This document shows, one piece after another, positions 34,201 to 42,200 of a DNA stretch of 64,000 nucleotides. The notes under the pieces are model-generated. The model ran no database searches and had not been told where the DNA came from. It was given only the letters and a program-made list of their open reading frames with translations. The stretch's first letter is position 1; each line of letters begins with the position of its first letter. Where the stretch lies: contig VZSE01015530.1 in the NCBI GenBank assembly GCA_013398275.1, positions 160,417-224,416 on the forward strand, written 5' to 3'. The stretch is from Promerops cafer. Lineage: Eukaryota; Chordata; Aves; Passeriformes; Nectariniidae. Both the position numbers and the translations under genes were made by a program.

Positions 34201-36383
34201 TTATGCAAAAGGTATTTGCATAGTTTAGGGAGATTAACACAAAAATACATAATGAAAAATATAAACTAATGCTTTTTTTACATGGAAAGCTAAAACTGAA
34301 ATGAACAGTAAAATAGTAGTAGAAAGTGTATGTATGATACGGTTTATTAAGAAGAAATATTATATAGCAGTGGAGTCAGTTACAAAAAAAAAAATGTACC
34401 ATTGGGAAACCGTGCCTTCAGTCTTCCCATGAATTTGAGTACTCCTCCAACATGCAAGAATATCTCAGTTTTAAAGCATTAGTAAGTAATACCAGGAACA
34501 CGCATTTTCTGAAAGATGCTGGTTTATGGAAAATGGAGGTCTATTTACAGATCAGTGTGTAAACTTTTGGTAGAAATGTCATCAATTTATATAGGCAGGA
34601 AAAGAGACGGAAGGTTTTCCAAACAGTGAAAAAAGTGGTATCTTTGTGAGAGAAAGATGACTGGGGGAAAAAAACCTCAAACCCCTATAAGCTCAAAGAT
34701 ACCTTGAAATTGAGTTTAATATTATTTTTTTTGCTAAAATGTCTATATTGAATGTCTGATTTTTTTCTCCATTGTTGGAAGCAGTTTTATTGTGTGTTAG
34801 CAAGATAAATGTGTTATACTAAAGCTTTGAAAGACTCAATAACTAAGAATCCTAATAACAAATAGAACCAAAACATTTTGGTTATTTCTACACCACTTGT
34901 TGCATTTGTGGATAGTGTGTTTGGAATATGCATATTTCTCATATAGAATTATTTAATTGAAATAGAAATATATTGCTGTGTATCTGCAGTAAGTATTTTA
35001 TTTTATTTCAAAATACAAGAAGACTGAGAAATGAGGAAAAGCCTTTTCTTTCAAGCACGATCAAATGACACACTGACAATAGGTCACACAAGAAAGGCCT
35101 ACATGAAGGCCAAAACCATTCTATAATTCTGTGTATCTAAACTAGCTCCTCCCTAGTGTTTGAGTAGTTTTTAATGTTTGTTCTAACATATAGGAGGTAT
35201 TAAGATTCCATGGAACAAGTTGCTCATATGCTGTGGATGAATAACTCCATAAAAAATGCAGTCAAATTGAACAAGTTCCGCACAGGAAGTACAAAAAGAC
35301 CCAAAGTCTCTCTCAGCTTTACCTTCTGGTTGTCAAGAAGTATTCCAGGACCTAATTTTCCTTTAGAGCTGCCAGGCTTTTCCACAAAAGGAACGTTTTA
35401 CCTACTGCCACACCAACTGAGTAGCCAGAATACAATAATGCAAATTTAGATGCAGCATCTGGTTTACCTTTAATTTTCTACAGCTTAAGAACTTGAAAAT
35501 AGCCCACCAACATGCAAGTTGAAAAAGAAGCCCAGTCTTTATAACATATCAGTTAGTATTTAACAGCTGCTGAAAATGTTTATGTGACTGTTTAAATTTA
35601 TCTCTCGTATATTTATGTTGCTCAGTCATTATATTATCAAAACTGCAATATACACAGTTGTATTCATTACATCAAACAATTCTAAGTCTTTAAGAGTATA
35701 TGGATCTGCTGTAAAATGCTAAAATTTAGTCTACTATGGTAGAATGAAAAATTAAATTGTGATTATATGAAAATAAATGTCTTCATTGGCATGGTGCATG
35801 ATTTATGTAAATTTCAGAAGTATCACTAATTGAGAATATGCTCACTAAAAATGCTTACTAAATGATAATAGGACAATTGTGGTAATTTAAACTGACTTTG
35901 CTGTCTCAGCTCTTGAGTAAAATTAATTTTTTTTCTTTAAAGCTTATGTGAAACTAATGAGCAAAAATTGCAATCTAAACATTTTTTTAATATGGTGTGA
36001 ATGAACTTACTTCTCTTTGCTTGTTTGGTAAGAATTTAGAACTACAAACTGGAAAATCAAGATTTGGTCAACATTATGATCATGAACTTTTGGAAGAAAG
36101 AAAAAACTTGAAAGAAAAGGCATCTATTGTGGCACAGTGTTTGGAAAGAAAGGAGGAGAAAGTGCGAAATCATGCAAAAGCACATCAAAACTTGACTTCT
36201 GAGGATGATGCAGGCTCAGGGATGCCCGAATTGCACCAAAGACCACAAAAGACACTGAAGAAAAATAAAAAGAAACCAAACAAAACTACTTTGGAACCAG
36301 ATAGTAAATTGCCATCAGATGTGATTCAGGAACTAAGTACAGTGCTGCAGAAGAACAGAGCACTTCATGAAACCTCCAGCTGA
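1070..36383 (+). CDS. ARAP2: ARAP2, 3' part of the gene (14 coding exons, 608 codons plus stop)
   Basis: Spliced gene whose 5' half lies upstream of the window. In full-length family members ARAP2 is a PtdIns(3,4,5)P3-dependent GAP for Arf6, with domain order SAM, PH, PH, ArfGAP, ankyrin, PH, PH, RhoGAP, RA, PH. Seen here, in codons counted from the first complete codon: end of PH4 (1-25), RhoGAP (about 45-205), Ras-association (about 235-325), PH5 (about 342-448) and a charged tail (449-608). All 13 internal junctions use AG/GT with matching phase and give one uninterrupted frame. ARAP2 is preferred over ARAP1 and ARAP3 because the RhoGAP, RA and PH5 sequence matches ARAP2 as I remember it nearly residue for residue, including segments such as DQVKQMDIENSFIT and DLLIEVYVERKEPDCSIIIR. 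The RhoGAP arginine finger is replaced by leucine (codon 63). The last two exons are the most divergent. No frameshift or stop interrupts the frame, so the gene looks functional. Confidence 0.96.
1234..3241 (+). other. ARAP2 intron (2.0 kb)
   Basis: Bounded by gtaagt and a tgccttag acceptor. No repeat family, RNA gene or extra exon was recognised. Confidence 0.85.
3242..3454 (+). CDS. ARAP2: ARAP2 exon B: RhoGAP core without an arginine finger
   Basis: 213 bp, codons 55 (part) to 126 (part). The donor is gtaatg. It encodes the RhoGAP loop that normally carries the catalytic arginine in a G-I-Y-R-K-G pattern. Here the sequence is GSKQIYLKNG, with leucine at 3265-3267 where the arginine should be. 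The following helix, ARSVKLRAGKHQLEDVTDVL, is typical ARAP2. Loss of the finger is known for ARAP2, whose RhoGAP domain is thought to bind RhoA-GTP rather than hydrolyse its nucleotide. Confidence 0.95.
3455..4792 (+). other. ARAP2 intron (1.3 kb)
   Basis: Unique-looking AT-rich intron with a pyrimidine tract before ctggcag. No repeat or RNA gene was recognised. Confidence 0.85.
4793..4898 (+). CDS. ARAP2: ARAP2 exon C: RhoGAP middle
   Basis: 106 bp, completing codon 126 and ending in codon 161. It encodes TQNEKERVRKYRAFIQSLPP followed by VNRATLAALIEHLY, the RhoGAP helix containing the conserved L-P-x-x-N-R-x-T-L motif. The donor is weak, cag followed by gtcatt, but phase and protein continuity with exon D (arginine split ag/g, then VQKCSEIN) fix the junction. 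Confidence 0.93.
4899..6695 (+). other. ARAP2 intron (1.8 kb) with one CR1 fragment
   Basis: Starts at the weak donor gtcatt and ends in tccttcaacag. Apart from the CR1 fragment at about 5961-6480 nothing is recognised. Confidence 0.85.
5961..6480 (+). mobile_element. CR1 LINE fragment, + strand, 3' end
   Basis: A 5'-truncated, decayed copy. Translated pieces match the C-terminal end of CR1 ORF2: WPHLEHRVQFRGLQ, then I-Q-R-K-A, then E-K-R-R-L-R-G-D and SGGRVRGNGSKL. The 3' tail carries the CR1-type ggtcccttctaactca and degraded ATTCTA repeats. It is interrupted by frame changes and is not coding. The 5' boundary is approximate. Confidence 0.85.
6696..6843 (+). CDS. ARAP2: ARAP2 exon D: RhoGAP C-terminal part
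   Basis: 148 bp, completing codon 161 and running to codon 210. It encodes VQKCSEINQMNPHNLAMVFS, which contains the RhoGAP N-x-M-x-x-x-N-L-A-x-V-F/S motif, then SEEVNVIEDLIKNYVQLFH. The donor cat/gtaggt was chosen over one four bases downstream (catgtag/gtatct) because only the first keeps phase and gives QLFH-INEDQVKQ without an insertion. Confidence 0.92.
6844..7548 (+). other. ARAP2 intron (0.7 kb)
   Basis: Short unique-looking intron ending in tttatacag. Nothing else was recognised. Confidence 0.85.
7549..7617 (+). CDS. ARAP2: ARAP2 exon E: linker between RhoGAP and RA
   Basis: 69 bp, phase 0 at both ends, 23 codons (211-233). It encodes INEDQVKQMDIENSFITRWK and DTQ, a linker that is nearly invariant in ARAP2 as I remember it. 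The acceptor is ttatacag and the donor is gtaagt. Because it is symmetric, skipping it would leave the frame intact. Confidence 0.93.
7618..9905 (+). other. ARAP2 intron (2.3 kb) with a TA/TG microsatellite
   Basis: Contains the alternating purine-pyrimidine tract at 8608-8678. Otherwise it is unique-looking AT-rich DNA ending in a long T-rich tract before tttttag. Confidence 0.85.
8608..8678. repeat. (TA)n/(TG)n microsatellite
   Basis: About 70 bp of alternating TA and TG with short interruptions. Likely length-polymorphic. Confidence 0.9.
9906..9980 (+). CDS. ARAP2: ARAP2 exon F: start of the Ras-association domain
   Basis: 75 bp, phase 0 at both ends, 25 codons (234-258). It encodes VSQAGDLLIEVYVERKEPDC then SIIIR, the first two beta strands of the RA domain. 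The acceptor is tttttag and the donor is gttagt. In family context the RA domain binds a Ras-family GTPase. Confidence 0.93.
9981..11006 (+). other. ARAP2 intron (1.0 kb) with a strong upstream alternative acceptor
   Basis: Holds an A17 run (10662-10678) and a T15-C4-TTAG tract (10897-10919) that looks like a better acceptor than the annotated ttacag at 11006. The stretch 10920-11006 is open in the ARAP2 frame. Confidence 0.8.
10897..10919 (+). promoter_or_regulatory. Candidate alternative 3' splice site
   Basis: Fifteen T, then CCCC, then TTAG followed by G, with a plausible branch point (tttactg) just upstream. Using it would extend exon G at its 5' side by 87 bp, 29 in-frame codons. No transcript evidence is available from the sequence alone. 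Confidence 0.35.
11007..11124 (+). CDS. ARAP2: ARAP2 exon G: Ras-association domain middle
   Basis: 118 bp, codons 259 to 298 (part). It encodes VSPLMEAEELTNDVLGIKNI followed by IPSKDDIWAAFEVLENGEL, covering the RA central helix and the later strands. The acceptor is attacag and the donor is gttagt. It ends after the first base of a glutamate codon completed by exon H. Confidence 0.94.
11410..11425. repeat. 16-bp perfect palindrome
   Basis: The sequence gtcttaccggtaagac equals its own reverse complement, with a CpG at the centre. The flanking bases do not extend the symmetry. Confidence 0.95.
11873..11897. repeat. Hairpin, 10-bp stem and 5-base loop
   Basis: attccctaag pairs perfectly with cttagggaat around the loop gtaat. 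It lies deep in an intron and no function is evident. Confidence 0.9.
13319..13373. repeat. Tandem duplication, 30-bp period
   Basis: A 25-base segment, tttgttttactttttaatat followed by atact, occurs twice with a 5-base spacer (gtcag). The copies are identical, so the duplication is probably recent. Confidence 0.9.
14495..14532. repeat. Hairpin, 12-bp perfect stem
   Basis: tgaacccacaaa (14495-14506) pairs with tttgtgggttca (14521-14532) around a 14-base loop that can pair further through gc/gc. Confidence 0.85.
15581..15709 (+). CDS. ARAP2: ARAP2 exon H: end of RA and linker to PH5
   Basis: 129 bp, codons 298 (part) to 341 (part). It encodes RPLHYTENVLEQVLHWSSLP, then EPGTAYLIIKRFLTADMVNL. 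The acceptor catttttcag is strong and the donor is gtatgt. The glutamate codon at the end is completed by exon I. Confidence 0.94.
16086..16815 (-). mobile_element. CR1 LINE fragment, - strand, 3' end
   Basis: Reads as CR1 on the minus strand. The + strand opens with the inverted tail (cacagaattacggaatattc, then gagttggaagggaccc) and runs into the ORF2 3' region. Minus-strand translation gives pieces of CR1 ORF2: V-Q-R-R-A-T-K-M-V-K-G-L-E, RRLRGDLITVKNFL and FRLDIRK. It is 5'-truncated and interrupted, not coding. It lies antisense to ARAP2. Confidence 0.9.
18572..18714 (+). mobile_element. tRNA-Ile-derived SINE with CR1 tail (TguSINE1-like)
   Basis: The 5' part follows a tRNA-Ile body: gagctcagttttttagagc (D arm and A box), ggtgctaatagcaccaagg (anticodon arm with an AAT anticodon) and a decayed T arm. 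It is followed directly by a short CR1 3' end (actctatgatcctggtgggt, then cccttccagctcag) and two terminal octamer units, attctgtg and attctatga. This composition is that of TguSINE1, a SINE mobilised by CR1 and described from songbirds. It is the best lineage marker in the window. Confidence 0.85.
19618..19647. repeat. A-rich low-complexity tract
   Basis: About 30 bases of A interrupted by GG and G, without an associated retrocopy on either side. Confidence 0.85.
21121..21235. repeat. AT-rich simple sequence
   Basis: Degenerate TA-rich sequence with many TATA steps, 120 bp upstream of exon I. No clean repeat unit. Confidence 0.8.
21356..21495 (+). CDS. ARAP2: ARAP2 exon I: first half of PH5
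   Basis: 140 bp, completing codon 341 and running to codon 387, phase 0 at the end. It encodes KNEKGSVKAGNLKYKEEPSK, then LLSGNKFQDRYFVLREGNLL and LYKDMK, the first strands of a PH domain (K-x-G-x-L-x-Y-K-E, then F-x-x-R-Y-F-V-L). The acceptor is cttggtag and the donor is gtacag. Confidence 0.94.
23540..24410 (-). mobile_element. Old CR1-type LINE fragment, - strand
   Basis: On the + strand it reads as an inverted, strongly diverged CR1 3' region. Recognisable pieces are the stretch containing cctttctgggcagcctgttg, the cagcctctcctccagggcga stretch, cccagatggcttggtggg, and further right aatttaatgagatgcc and the cccagcttggcacct stretch. The match is from memory of avian CR1 consensus sequences and both ends are approximate. 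It is not coding. Confidence 0.65.
24418..24474 (+). pseudogene. tRNA-Arg(CCU)-like 5' fragment fused to CR1
   Basis: gccccagtggcctaatggat then gaagcactggc-taaaccaggg and cttgtgggtttgagtc follows vertebrate tRNA-Arg(CCU) from nucleotide 1 to about 61, with a 4-base deletion in the anticodon loop that removes the anticodon. An A box (tggcctaatgg) is intact and the B box (ggtttgagtca) is degraded. The acceptor 3' strand is missing, so it cannot fold as a tRNA. CR1 sequence follows immediately in the same direction. Confidence 0.8.
24475..25697 (+). mobile_element. CR1 LINE fragment, + strand, RT to 3' end
   Basis: The longest CR1 copy here. Conserved ORF2 pieces in order: agcttcaccaagggcaagtc (CR1 RT region), K-A-F-D-T-V-P-H at about 24593, and the RT catalytic F-A-D-D-T at 24850-24864. 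The ORF2 end follows, then the 3' tail gtcccttccaacccaaacc and a degraded terminal octamer. Many frameshifts and stops, plus a small ttaattca duplication near 24800, make it inactive. Confidence 0.9.
26026..26108 (+). CDS. ARAP2: ARAP2 exon J: PH5 middle
   Basis: 83 bp, codons 388 to 415 (part). It encodes ASKPEKVLPVNSLKLYLGVK then KKMKPPT, the variable loop and central strand of PH5. The acceptor is tttgcag and the donor is gtaaga. The asparagine codon is split aa/c with exon K. Confidence 0.93.
26109..27500 (+). other. ARAP2 intron (1.4 kb)
   Basis: No repeat family recognised. There is a T12-rich stretch near 26853-26868. It ends in a strong tttctttcag acceptor. Confidence 0.85.
27501..27536 (+). 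CDS. ARAP2: ARAP2 microexon K (36 bp), PH5
   Basis: Only 36 bp, encoding WGLVVFSEKHQ plus parts of two split codons (asparagine c and tryptophan tg). The acceptor tttctttcag is strong and the donor is gtaggt. It supplies a PH strand that must be included for PH5 to fold. Both neighbouring exons fit its phase exactly. Confidence 0.92.
27537..28020 (+). other. ARAP2 intron (0.5 kb)
   Basis: The shortest intron in the window. Nothing recognised in it. It ends in tgttttctag. Confidence 0.85.
28021..28084 (+). CDS. ARAP2: ARAP2 exon L: PH5 C-terminal helix
   Basis: 64 bp, completing tryptophan codon 427 and running to codon 448. It encodes YICCDGQDVQMEWMISIFMA then Q. The tryptophan in QMEWMISIF is the invariant residue of the PH C-terminal helix. 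The donor is gtacta. Confidence 0.94.
28085..32579 (+). other. ARAP2 intron (4.5 kb) with an inverted CR1
   Basis: Mostly unique-looking, with the CR1 at 31412-32165 in its 3' third. No RNA gene or extra exon recognised. Confidence 0.85.
31412..32165 (-). mobile_element. CR1 LINE fragment, - strand, 3' end
   Basis: Inverted CR1. The + strand runs from the tail (ttcacagaattgcagaaagg) through ccttgtcaaccagaccatg, the cctcctttcaggcaattgta stretch and cttctctggacatgctccag to cccagcctgtagcactgcat. Several short open frames on both strands are by-products of its GC-rich sequence. The tail contains a 13-bp tandem duplication (31425-31450). Confidence 0.9.
32580..32711 (+). CDS. ARAP2: ARAP2 exon M: C-terminal tail, proximal
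   Basis: 132 bp, phase 0 at both ends, 44 codons (449-492). It encodes HADIWPPAGKARKQSITKSP, then KIRGLPLIPIHQEKN. The DIWPPAGK and GLPLIPI segments are ARAP2-typical, and the end of the exon is more divergent. The acceptor is gttcttcag and the donor is gtaagt. Confidence 0.92.
32712..36032 (+). other. ARAP2 last intron (3.3 kb)
   Basis: AT-rich and unique-looking. A short segment at about 35117-35135 resembles a bare CR1 3' octamer tail, too short to call with confidence. It ends in a pyrimidine tract and a ttggtaag acceptor. Confidence 0.8.
36033..36383 (+). CDS. ARAP2: ARAP2 terminal coding exon N
   Basis: 351 bp including the TGA at 36381-36383, 116 codons (493-608). It encodes a basic, glutamate- and lysine-rich tail likely to be unstructured or helical: LEERKNLKEKASIVAQCLER, then a lysine-rich patch around K-T-L-K-K-N-K-K-K, and a terminal conserved-looking L-P-S-D-V-I-Q-E-L-S-T-V-L-Q helix. 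The acceptor was placed at 36032 because it preserves phase 0 and aligns the start N-L-E with the ARAP2 family. The open frame runs a few codons further upstream only by chance. Confidence 0.9.
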   Translation, partial: NLELQTGKSRFGQHYDHELLEERKNLKEKASIVAQCLERKEEKVRNHAKAHQNLTSEDDAGSGMPELHQRPQKTLKKNKKKPNKTTLEPDSKLPSDVIQELSTVLQKNRALHETSS

Positions 36384-39200
36384 TTTTCTGAGCCTGAAGT
36401 GTAATACATATAAATACATATTCTTGTGTTATGTACATATATATTTGTGTGTGTATTATCTATTCAAAAGTAGTTTGTTTTGATGTGTCTAATTTGTACA
36501 GCACAGAGGAAATAAGGAAATATAGTTTGTTTATATGCAGCTATTGATTTTGTATATGTGTATACCCCATTTAATAATTTAAGACTGAACTGGGAGAACT
36601 GATTATGTAAAACTCCTGAGGTTTGAAAGTTTTTCTGTGCAGTGCAAGGACACCAGGATTTTGTCTGGTTTGTTGTTGTTGTTTGTTTCAGATTTTGATA
36701 CAAGGATTCTAAGAACTGTCAAAAGCTTTTGCTTTGTTTATACTCTGTACCACCTTGTAAATACTGGACAAATATTTTTAAAGGACAAGATATACTCTGA
36801 AATTCATACTATCGACCTGCAATATTTTTGTCTAACACTATAAAACTTAGTAACATATGATTTGAAATTCATTTTTTGTTGTTTTTGTTTGTTTTTGTGT
36901 TTTTTGTTTTTATTTAAGGAGAAAATTAGTGTTTGCTTCCATAGAATTGTCCTCTGACAAGTTATCATGTGAAAGAATCAAAAGGGAGAGAAATGTAGTA
37001 GATGAGACAATGTGTTAATTCTTGTATCTTGAAACTGTGTCTCTAGGATGTACATCTGATTATGACATCTAAGTAATGAGACTGTTCAGGAGGACAAAAA
37101 AAAAAGTCTTCAAAGCAGCATCTAATGGGTACGTGAATTGGAAGAATAGCACCATCTCAGTGGGCTGAAGTACTTTTCTAAACAGGCCTTGCTTAGCTCA
37201 GGGTGACAGAGGCAGGCTTTTCTATTGCTCTTTGGACAGAGCTTGCTTGGTGCTAACAAAGTTGCTGGCCTGCCATGAATATTTATCATTCAAATGAGAA
37301 ATTAATTTGTTAATAAAAAATGATCCCCACACAAACAAATCAGAATGGTACCAACACACTCAAATAAGAAATGCCAAATCCTAAATGGGAAAAGACATTT
37401 ACCCCCCTCTTTAACATGAGGACAAAGGTAAATAGTACTCTATTCGCAGGGACTAGGAAATGCTTGTCCTACAACTTCAGCACTGCTCTTCTGAGTGTGA
37501 GGGATAGTCCCAGGGTTGAGAGAACAGCCTTGCCTGCTGCTTTCTGAGTATGTAGGTAGCAGTTCCTGAAGATAGTGATGTAGCACAGTACAGCTACTTT
37601 CATTTTTAGGCCCAGAGTTCCTTAAATTTAAAATACAGCATTGCTTTTCAAAACAAAACCTATTCAAGGAATGAAATTATTTTCAGTTGTTTTGTAGATT
37701 TTATCTTCACTTACCCCTTGAGACTGCTGATTTTACTTTGTTCTGTAACACCTGGATGGGCAAAAGGCACTGCTGTGCTGAGGCTGTTTTCAGGTGCTGT
37801 AGATGCTGTCTGGTTGAGCAGCAGGACCGACAGAGCAGAGCACTAATGAGCTCACACGGCACCTTTGCTTCAAGGGAGGCATCAGTAAGAGCATCTGCTT
37901 GTTTTTGCTGCTGTCACTTTTGTGGTCTGACTAGTCACACTGCCACAGATTTTCACCAGCCTTTTGAGAACTTACTGATGCCTTTAGTCTTTGATTGGAA
38001 TTGGCCAGATCTCTTAGAGTAGGAGAGAGGAAGCACAGGAGCAGTATGCTCACTTATTTCCTTTTCTATTTTTGGTAGTCACAGGTGTCGTAACATTTCT
38101 CACATCATTTACTTCTATTCTTGATTACATTGAGCAGCTTAATTGGAAAAATAATTTGTTTGATTGAAGAAATTAGACAAGTGACTCAAATAATGTATCT
38201 GGCAACTCTGCTAGGAAGCACAGAGAAAATGAGATCAAGCTCAAATATTTTATAGTAGTATTTATTATTCTGGAATGTAGCACTGACAAAGCAAGTCTAG
38301 TCTTTCAGACTTTTGCACCCACCTTATTTGACCAGTTGTTGAAACTGAAACAAGTTTGTAGATTTTAATTTTCCTAGTGCACTATTGACTGTTTTGCTAC
38401 CTTCACTTTGTAATTCATCCTCTTCTAATTATTGAGGCCCTGTCTCAAGAAAGCATATCAGCCTGAACTCAAATTGTATTGATTAAAGCTGGTGCTTATT
38501 GTTAATAAACACATTCTTAAATTCTGATTTGAATTGGGGCCTAATGCCAGCAGGAGAAATTGCTTTATTTTCTGTCAGGCTGGACTTGAATGTAGTATTT
38601 ACAGTTGTACTTTTATTTGCAGATATTTCTCAGTATTGAGTTATGGTTCTTATATTGTTTATCTTTTTATTGGGACCTTAAGAATGACATTCACTTCACT
38701 GCTGAAAGCCTCATGCATCATTTAAGCCACTACACTAACGGAATAAATGGAGCAGTGGAAGGGTTTTGTGCATTGAAGTGAATATATCCATGAAGAAAAT
38801 GGTCTGTGTATTTTTATTGGTTCTAAGGACTACAGAAATACTTCTTCTATTTCAAAACCATGTCACAGGTATAATATCTGTATAACTGCTGCTAAGAGGC
38901 CATAAAAATCAAGAAGATGTTTAGTAGAATGTGTTTAAATTTGGTGTTGTATGTATACATGCACAAACACATTTGTGTGCGCATTCACAGAGGCACACTG
39001 AATGGTGACAGTGTTAAACACAAGTAAAATTTATTTGGGGAAGTAGAAATCAAATTTGCGATTAATTATTTTAAATAGGAATCTAACTTTTGAACTAAAC
39101 AACCGACACATTATTGTTGCACTACACGTTTCAGACTGATCTAAGACCTGCAGAATAAATGTGGTTTGTTGCAGTATCTTAATGGCTGCTGATCTTTTGT
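36384..39200 (+). other. ARAP2 3' UTR and candidate poly(A) sites; true end unresolved
   Basis: Non-coding after the stop, AT-rich, with T/G-rich stretches near 36660-36690 and 36875-36915. Candidate AATAAA signals lie at 37312, 38504 (with ATTAAA at 38482), 38742 and 39154. The last two are followed by GT/T-rich sequence expected of a downstream element (about 38760-38772 and 39160-39210). I cannot tell which is used. Confidence 0.45.
39154..39159 (+). terminator. Candidate ARAP2 poly(A) signal AATAAA
   Basis: Canonical hexamer followed directly by tgtggtttgttgcag, a GT-rich stretch suited to CstF binding. It has the best context of the AATAAA candidates but lies 2.8 kb from the stop, so an earlier site may be used instead. 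Confidence 0.3.
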
Positions 39201-42200
39201 TGTTCCTGCGCCATGTTGAGGACTGGTATAGTGTAATTTTTAGAGAATTGTAATTGGATAAATGCTATTTCTCAGAACTAGGTAATGGATTTTTTTCAGA
39301 AAAAAATCAGTAAGAATGTTAAAAAAATAATTTGTGTCTGCGTATATGAAAGCTACTGAATAATCTGGTAAGAGCTTACTTTCTCATCTGCAAAATGAAG
39401 TTAAATGGGAGACTGGTATTTTATGTATGGGCCTATAACAGTGAGAAGACTAAGACTAGTATCTTAATAAATCTTAGTAAATCTCAGGTTCATCATTACC
39501 TTGTGAAACTTCTGCAGTCATGATAGGTAGGTCTAAAGTTTACATGTAACCATTGTTTTTGTTGTTTAACATAATGCCTGTTTTCTGTTTGTGTGGGTTT
39601 TTTTTTTCACATTTTTTTAAGATGGGTGAGGGAAGCAGCTGAAAACACAAGAAGAAATATGAGCTAGATTCTTTGTTTTCTTTTTCTTTGCTTGAGCTGG
39701 ATATTGTCTGCTATTTTAGAATTTTTCTTCAAAACAGAGCTCTTTCTGAGGTGCTATTTTGGGATGCCAGTTTAAAAGAGCAGTTTGACTAACAGGTTTT
39801 GTGCCTCAGCAGAGGCTGCTTTAGTGAGGGGTTGATTTCACCAGCTGGGATCTACAGAGTGTGTTCATGCAGACCTTACCTTTGCTGTGTGACTCAGGTT
39901 GAGATGCAATTTTCGCATTAAAAGGTTTTGCAAATGTTACCTGAGAATCTGTCCAGTGGGGAAAGGATATCCCCAAAGATTTCTTCAGTTAATGGGAAGG
40001 CTTGGCTGTATCGTTGATTTTTGTTTCTTCCCTGGGAAGAGCTCTGGGCTGTTCTGCCTAAGGCAAGTTGTTAGGATGCCTCCAGCTCTGTTTGCCAGAG
40101 GCACCCCTGGGGTGCCTTTTGCTGTCATGTATTGGGGTAGTTTTAGACTGCTCTGGAGATACAGGTTTATCTGAGGGTAAAAGTTACAGGAATTTTATCT
40201 CACTGCTATGATTTTTCTCTCACCTGATACAGTGCTGGCACAGTTTGTGTTTCTGTGAGTGCTGCCAGGTTACCACCATCTCCGCAGCTCAAATTCCAGA
40301 TTAAGAAGTCTAAGAAAAAATTTATGTGCTCTTCTGGGGAGGGGGTTGGTGCCTGCAGGAGTAAGTAAGGGGGGCATCTCTCACTGGCTATGGCACTTTG
40401 TTATAGGCCTACCCTGTTATATCACCTCTCTGATTTTTATATCCTGTTTTCCAGTGCAGTCTGTTTCAGTGGGAGAGTCAGCTGTCAGACTTTGCTTGAA
40501 TTTGAACTAGAACAGCTTCAGTTCTGCTTGAGTCTAAATAGAAATTGAAAAAAATATAGTAAAAAAAGAAGTACTGACTCAAGTCCCTTTTTGGAGCATA
40601 GAATGCTGTAAAAAATTCTTTTGAGTTGGACTACTTAAGAGAAATTTTTTGGATTCAGTAAATTACATTGGGAAGGCTGAACTTCATGTAGGTGGGGTAG
40701 AAACAGACTACCTTGATAGATTGAATGTATTCCAAGTTGAATTGTTTGCAAAAATATGTACTAACTTGCAAAACTGAGCCTATTGTGGCAAGATTGCCTG
40801 GGAAGATTCAGGATTCTTCAATACAGTATTCCTGCTTCTGAACCACTGGAGAGATTGTCTGTGCTGTCAAAAAAATGAAGCATTTGTCAAACTCGCTGTT
40901 TCTTGAGACTAGACTGTTGTATGTAGAAAGGCAGAAAGCCTTGCAAAATTTTTTCAATGGTTCACTGTCAGTTTGGAGATTGCAGTGCTTTACTTGTGTC
41001 TCCACTGAAAATGGGGTCCATCTGCAGTTCAGTTAAGGGGAAAAACAATCATAAAATACTATTTTTAGCTCTTACCATTAATGGTTTAGTTATTGTCTTT
41101 GGTGAAGTTTCTTTGAGAATATTCTTGTTAAGCTTTGCCACTCATCTTTCACTAGAAATTCATGATGATCTGTGGTACTGATGAGGAAGAAGGATGTGGA
41201 TGTTAATGCCAAATAGACAACTGTATCTTCCTGCTTACCTGTACTTTCACTACAGTTCAGAATTTTGCGTAGTCTACCTGACCTTACTTGAGCCCTGTCT
41301 CTTTTTGCTCTAGACCCTGTTCTGTGTCTTAGACTCTGGAATATCCTAATATTTAAGGTATCTTCTATATACACTCCCACTCTGGTCTAATTTATGGTTC
41401 AAACATTAGCCACGATTTCTGATTAGATCCCATGACATCTCTGAATATTTTTTTTTGCCTCTGTTTGCAGATAGTGTGTGCATTACAGTCAAGACCATTA
41501 TATCAAGGTTGCCTTAACCTTTTTCTTAAGTCCTGATAGAGATCTTCTCAGTGCTACCATAGAGAAAGGGATTTTGCTGAAGTAACCTAGAGAGATAGAG
41601 AGATTTAGATCTTGGCCAATAGGTATTCCAAAGTTCTGTAACCCATACCTATAAATGCCTCTGAAGCTCTTCTACATACTTATATTTGTAGTCCTCAGCC
41701 AATCAGAAGGCAAACTAAAGCAAATGTACTCTCTTTGCCTTTTTAAATTATTTTAGTTCATTTCCTTAATGGTCCTATCATAATTGCTTGTGCCTTGTAA
41801 TAACACAGTTTCTTGCAAATTATACCTTTGGCTATATAAAGTATTTTCTTTCAAAATTTAATTAACATTTTTTTTGTCCAGTACTGCAATTTAAGAACTA
41901 ATAGGTTGAGGTTTGCTCTATGTAGAAGTTTTATTATATTGTTTTCTCCCCATCCACATTTACAATATGTTTCATTTAAAAGCAGATAATTTCTTTATAT
42001 TTTACTATTTTGGCTATATATATCTATTTAAATTACAGCATGATTGAAATATGGTTTCTTCAAATAGATTGTAGCCATTAGCCTTTAGTTTATTGTGTCT
42101 TAGTAATTAATGCTTGTGATGGGTGTCCAGCACTTATGTTTGCTTTCAGATTGTCTCTTTTTTTCCACTGTTTACTCACTCATCCTACATACTGGGGCTG

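Noticed and set aside
35117..35135. Bare CR1 3' octamer tail (accattctataattctgtg)
   Set aside because: Only about 20 bases match and nothing CR1-like precedes it. It could be chance.
35997..36032. Start of the last open frame taken as a translation start
   Set aside because: The codon there is GTG, and these bases are the pyrimidine-rich end of an intron. The protein continues from exon M through an acceptor at 36032.
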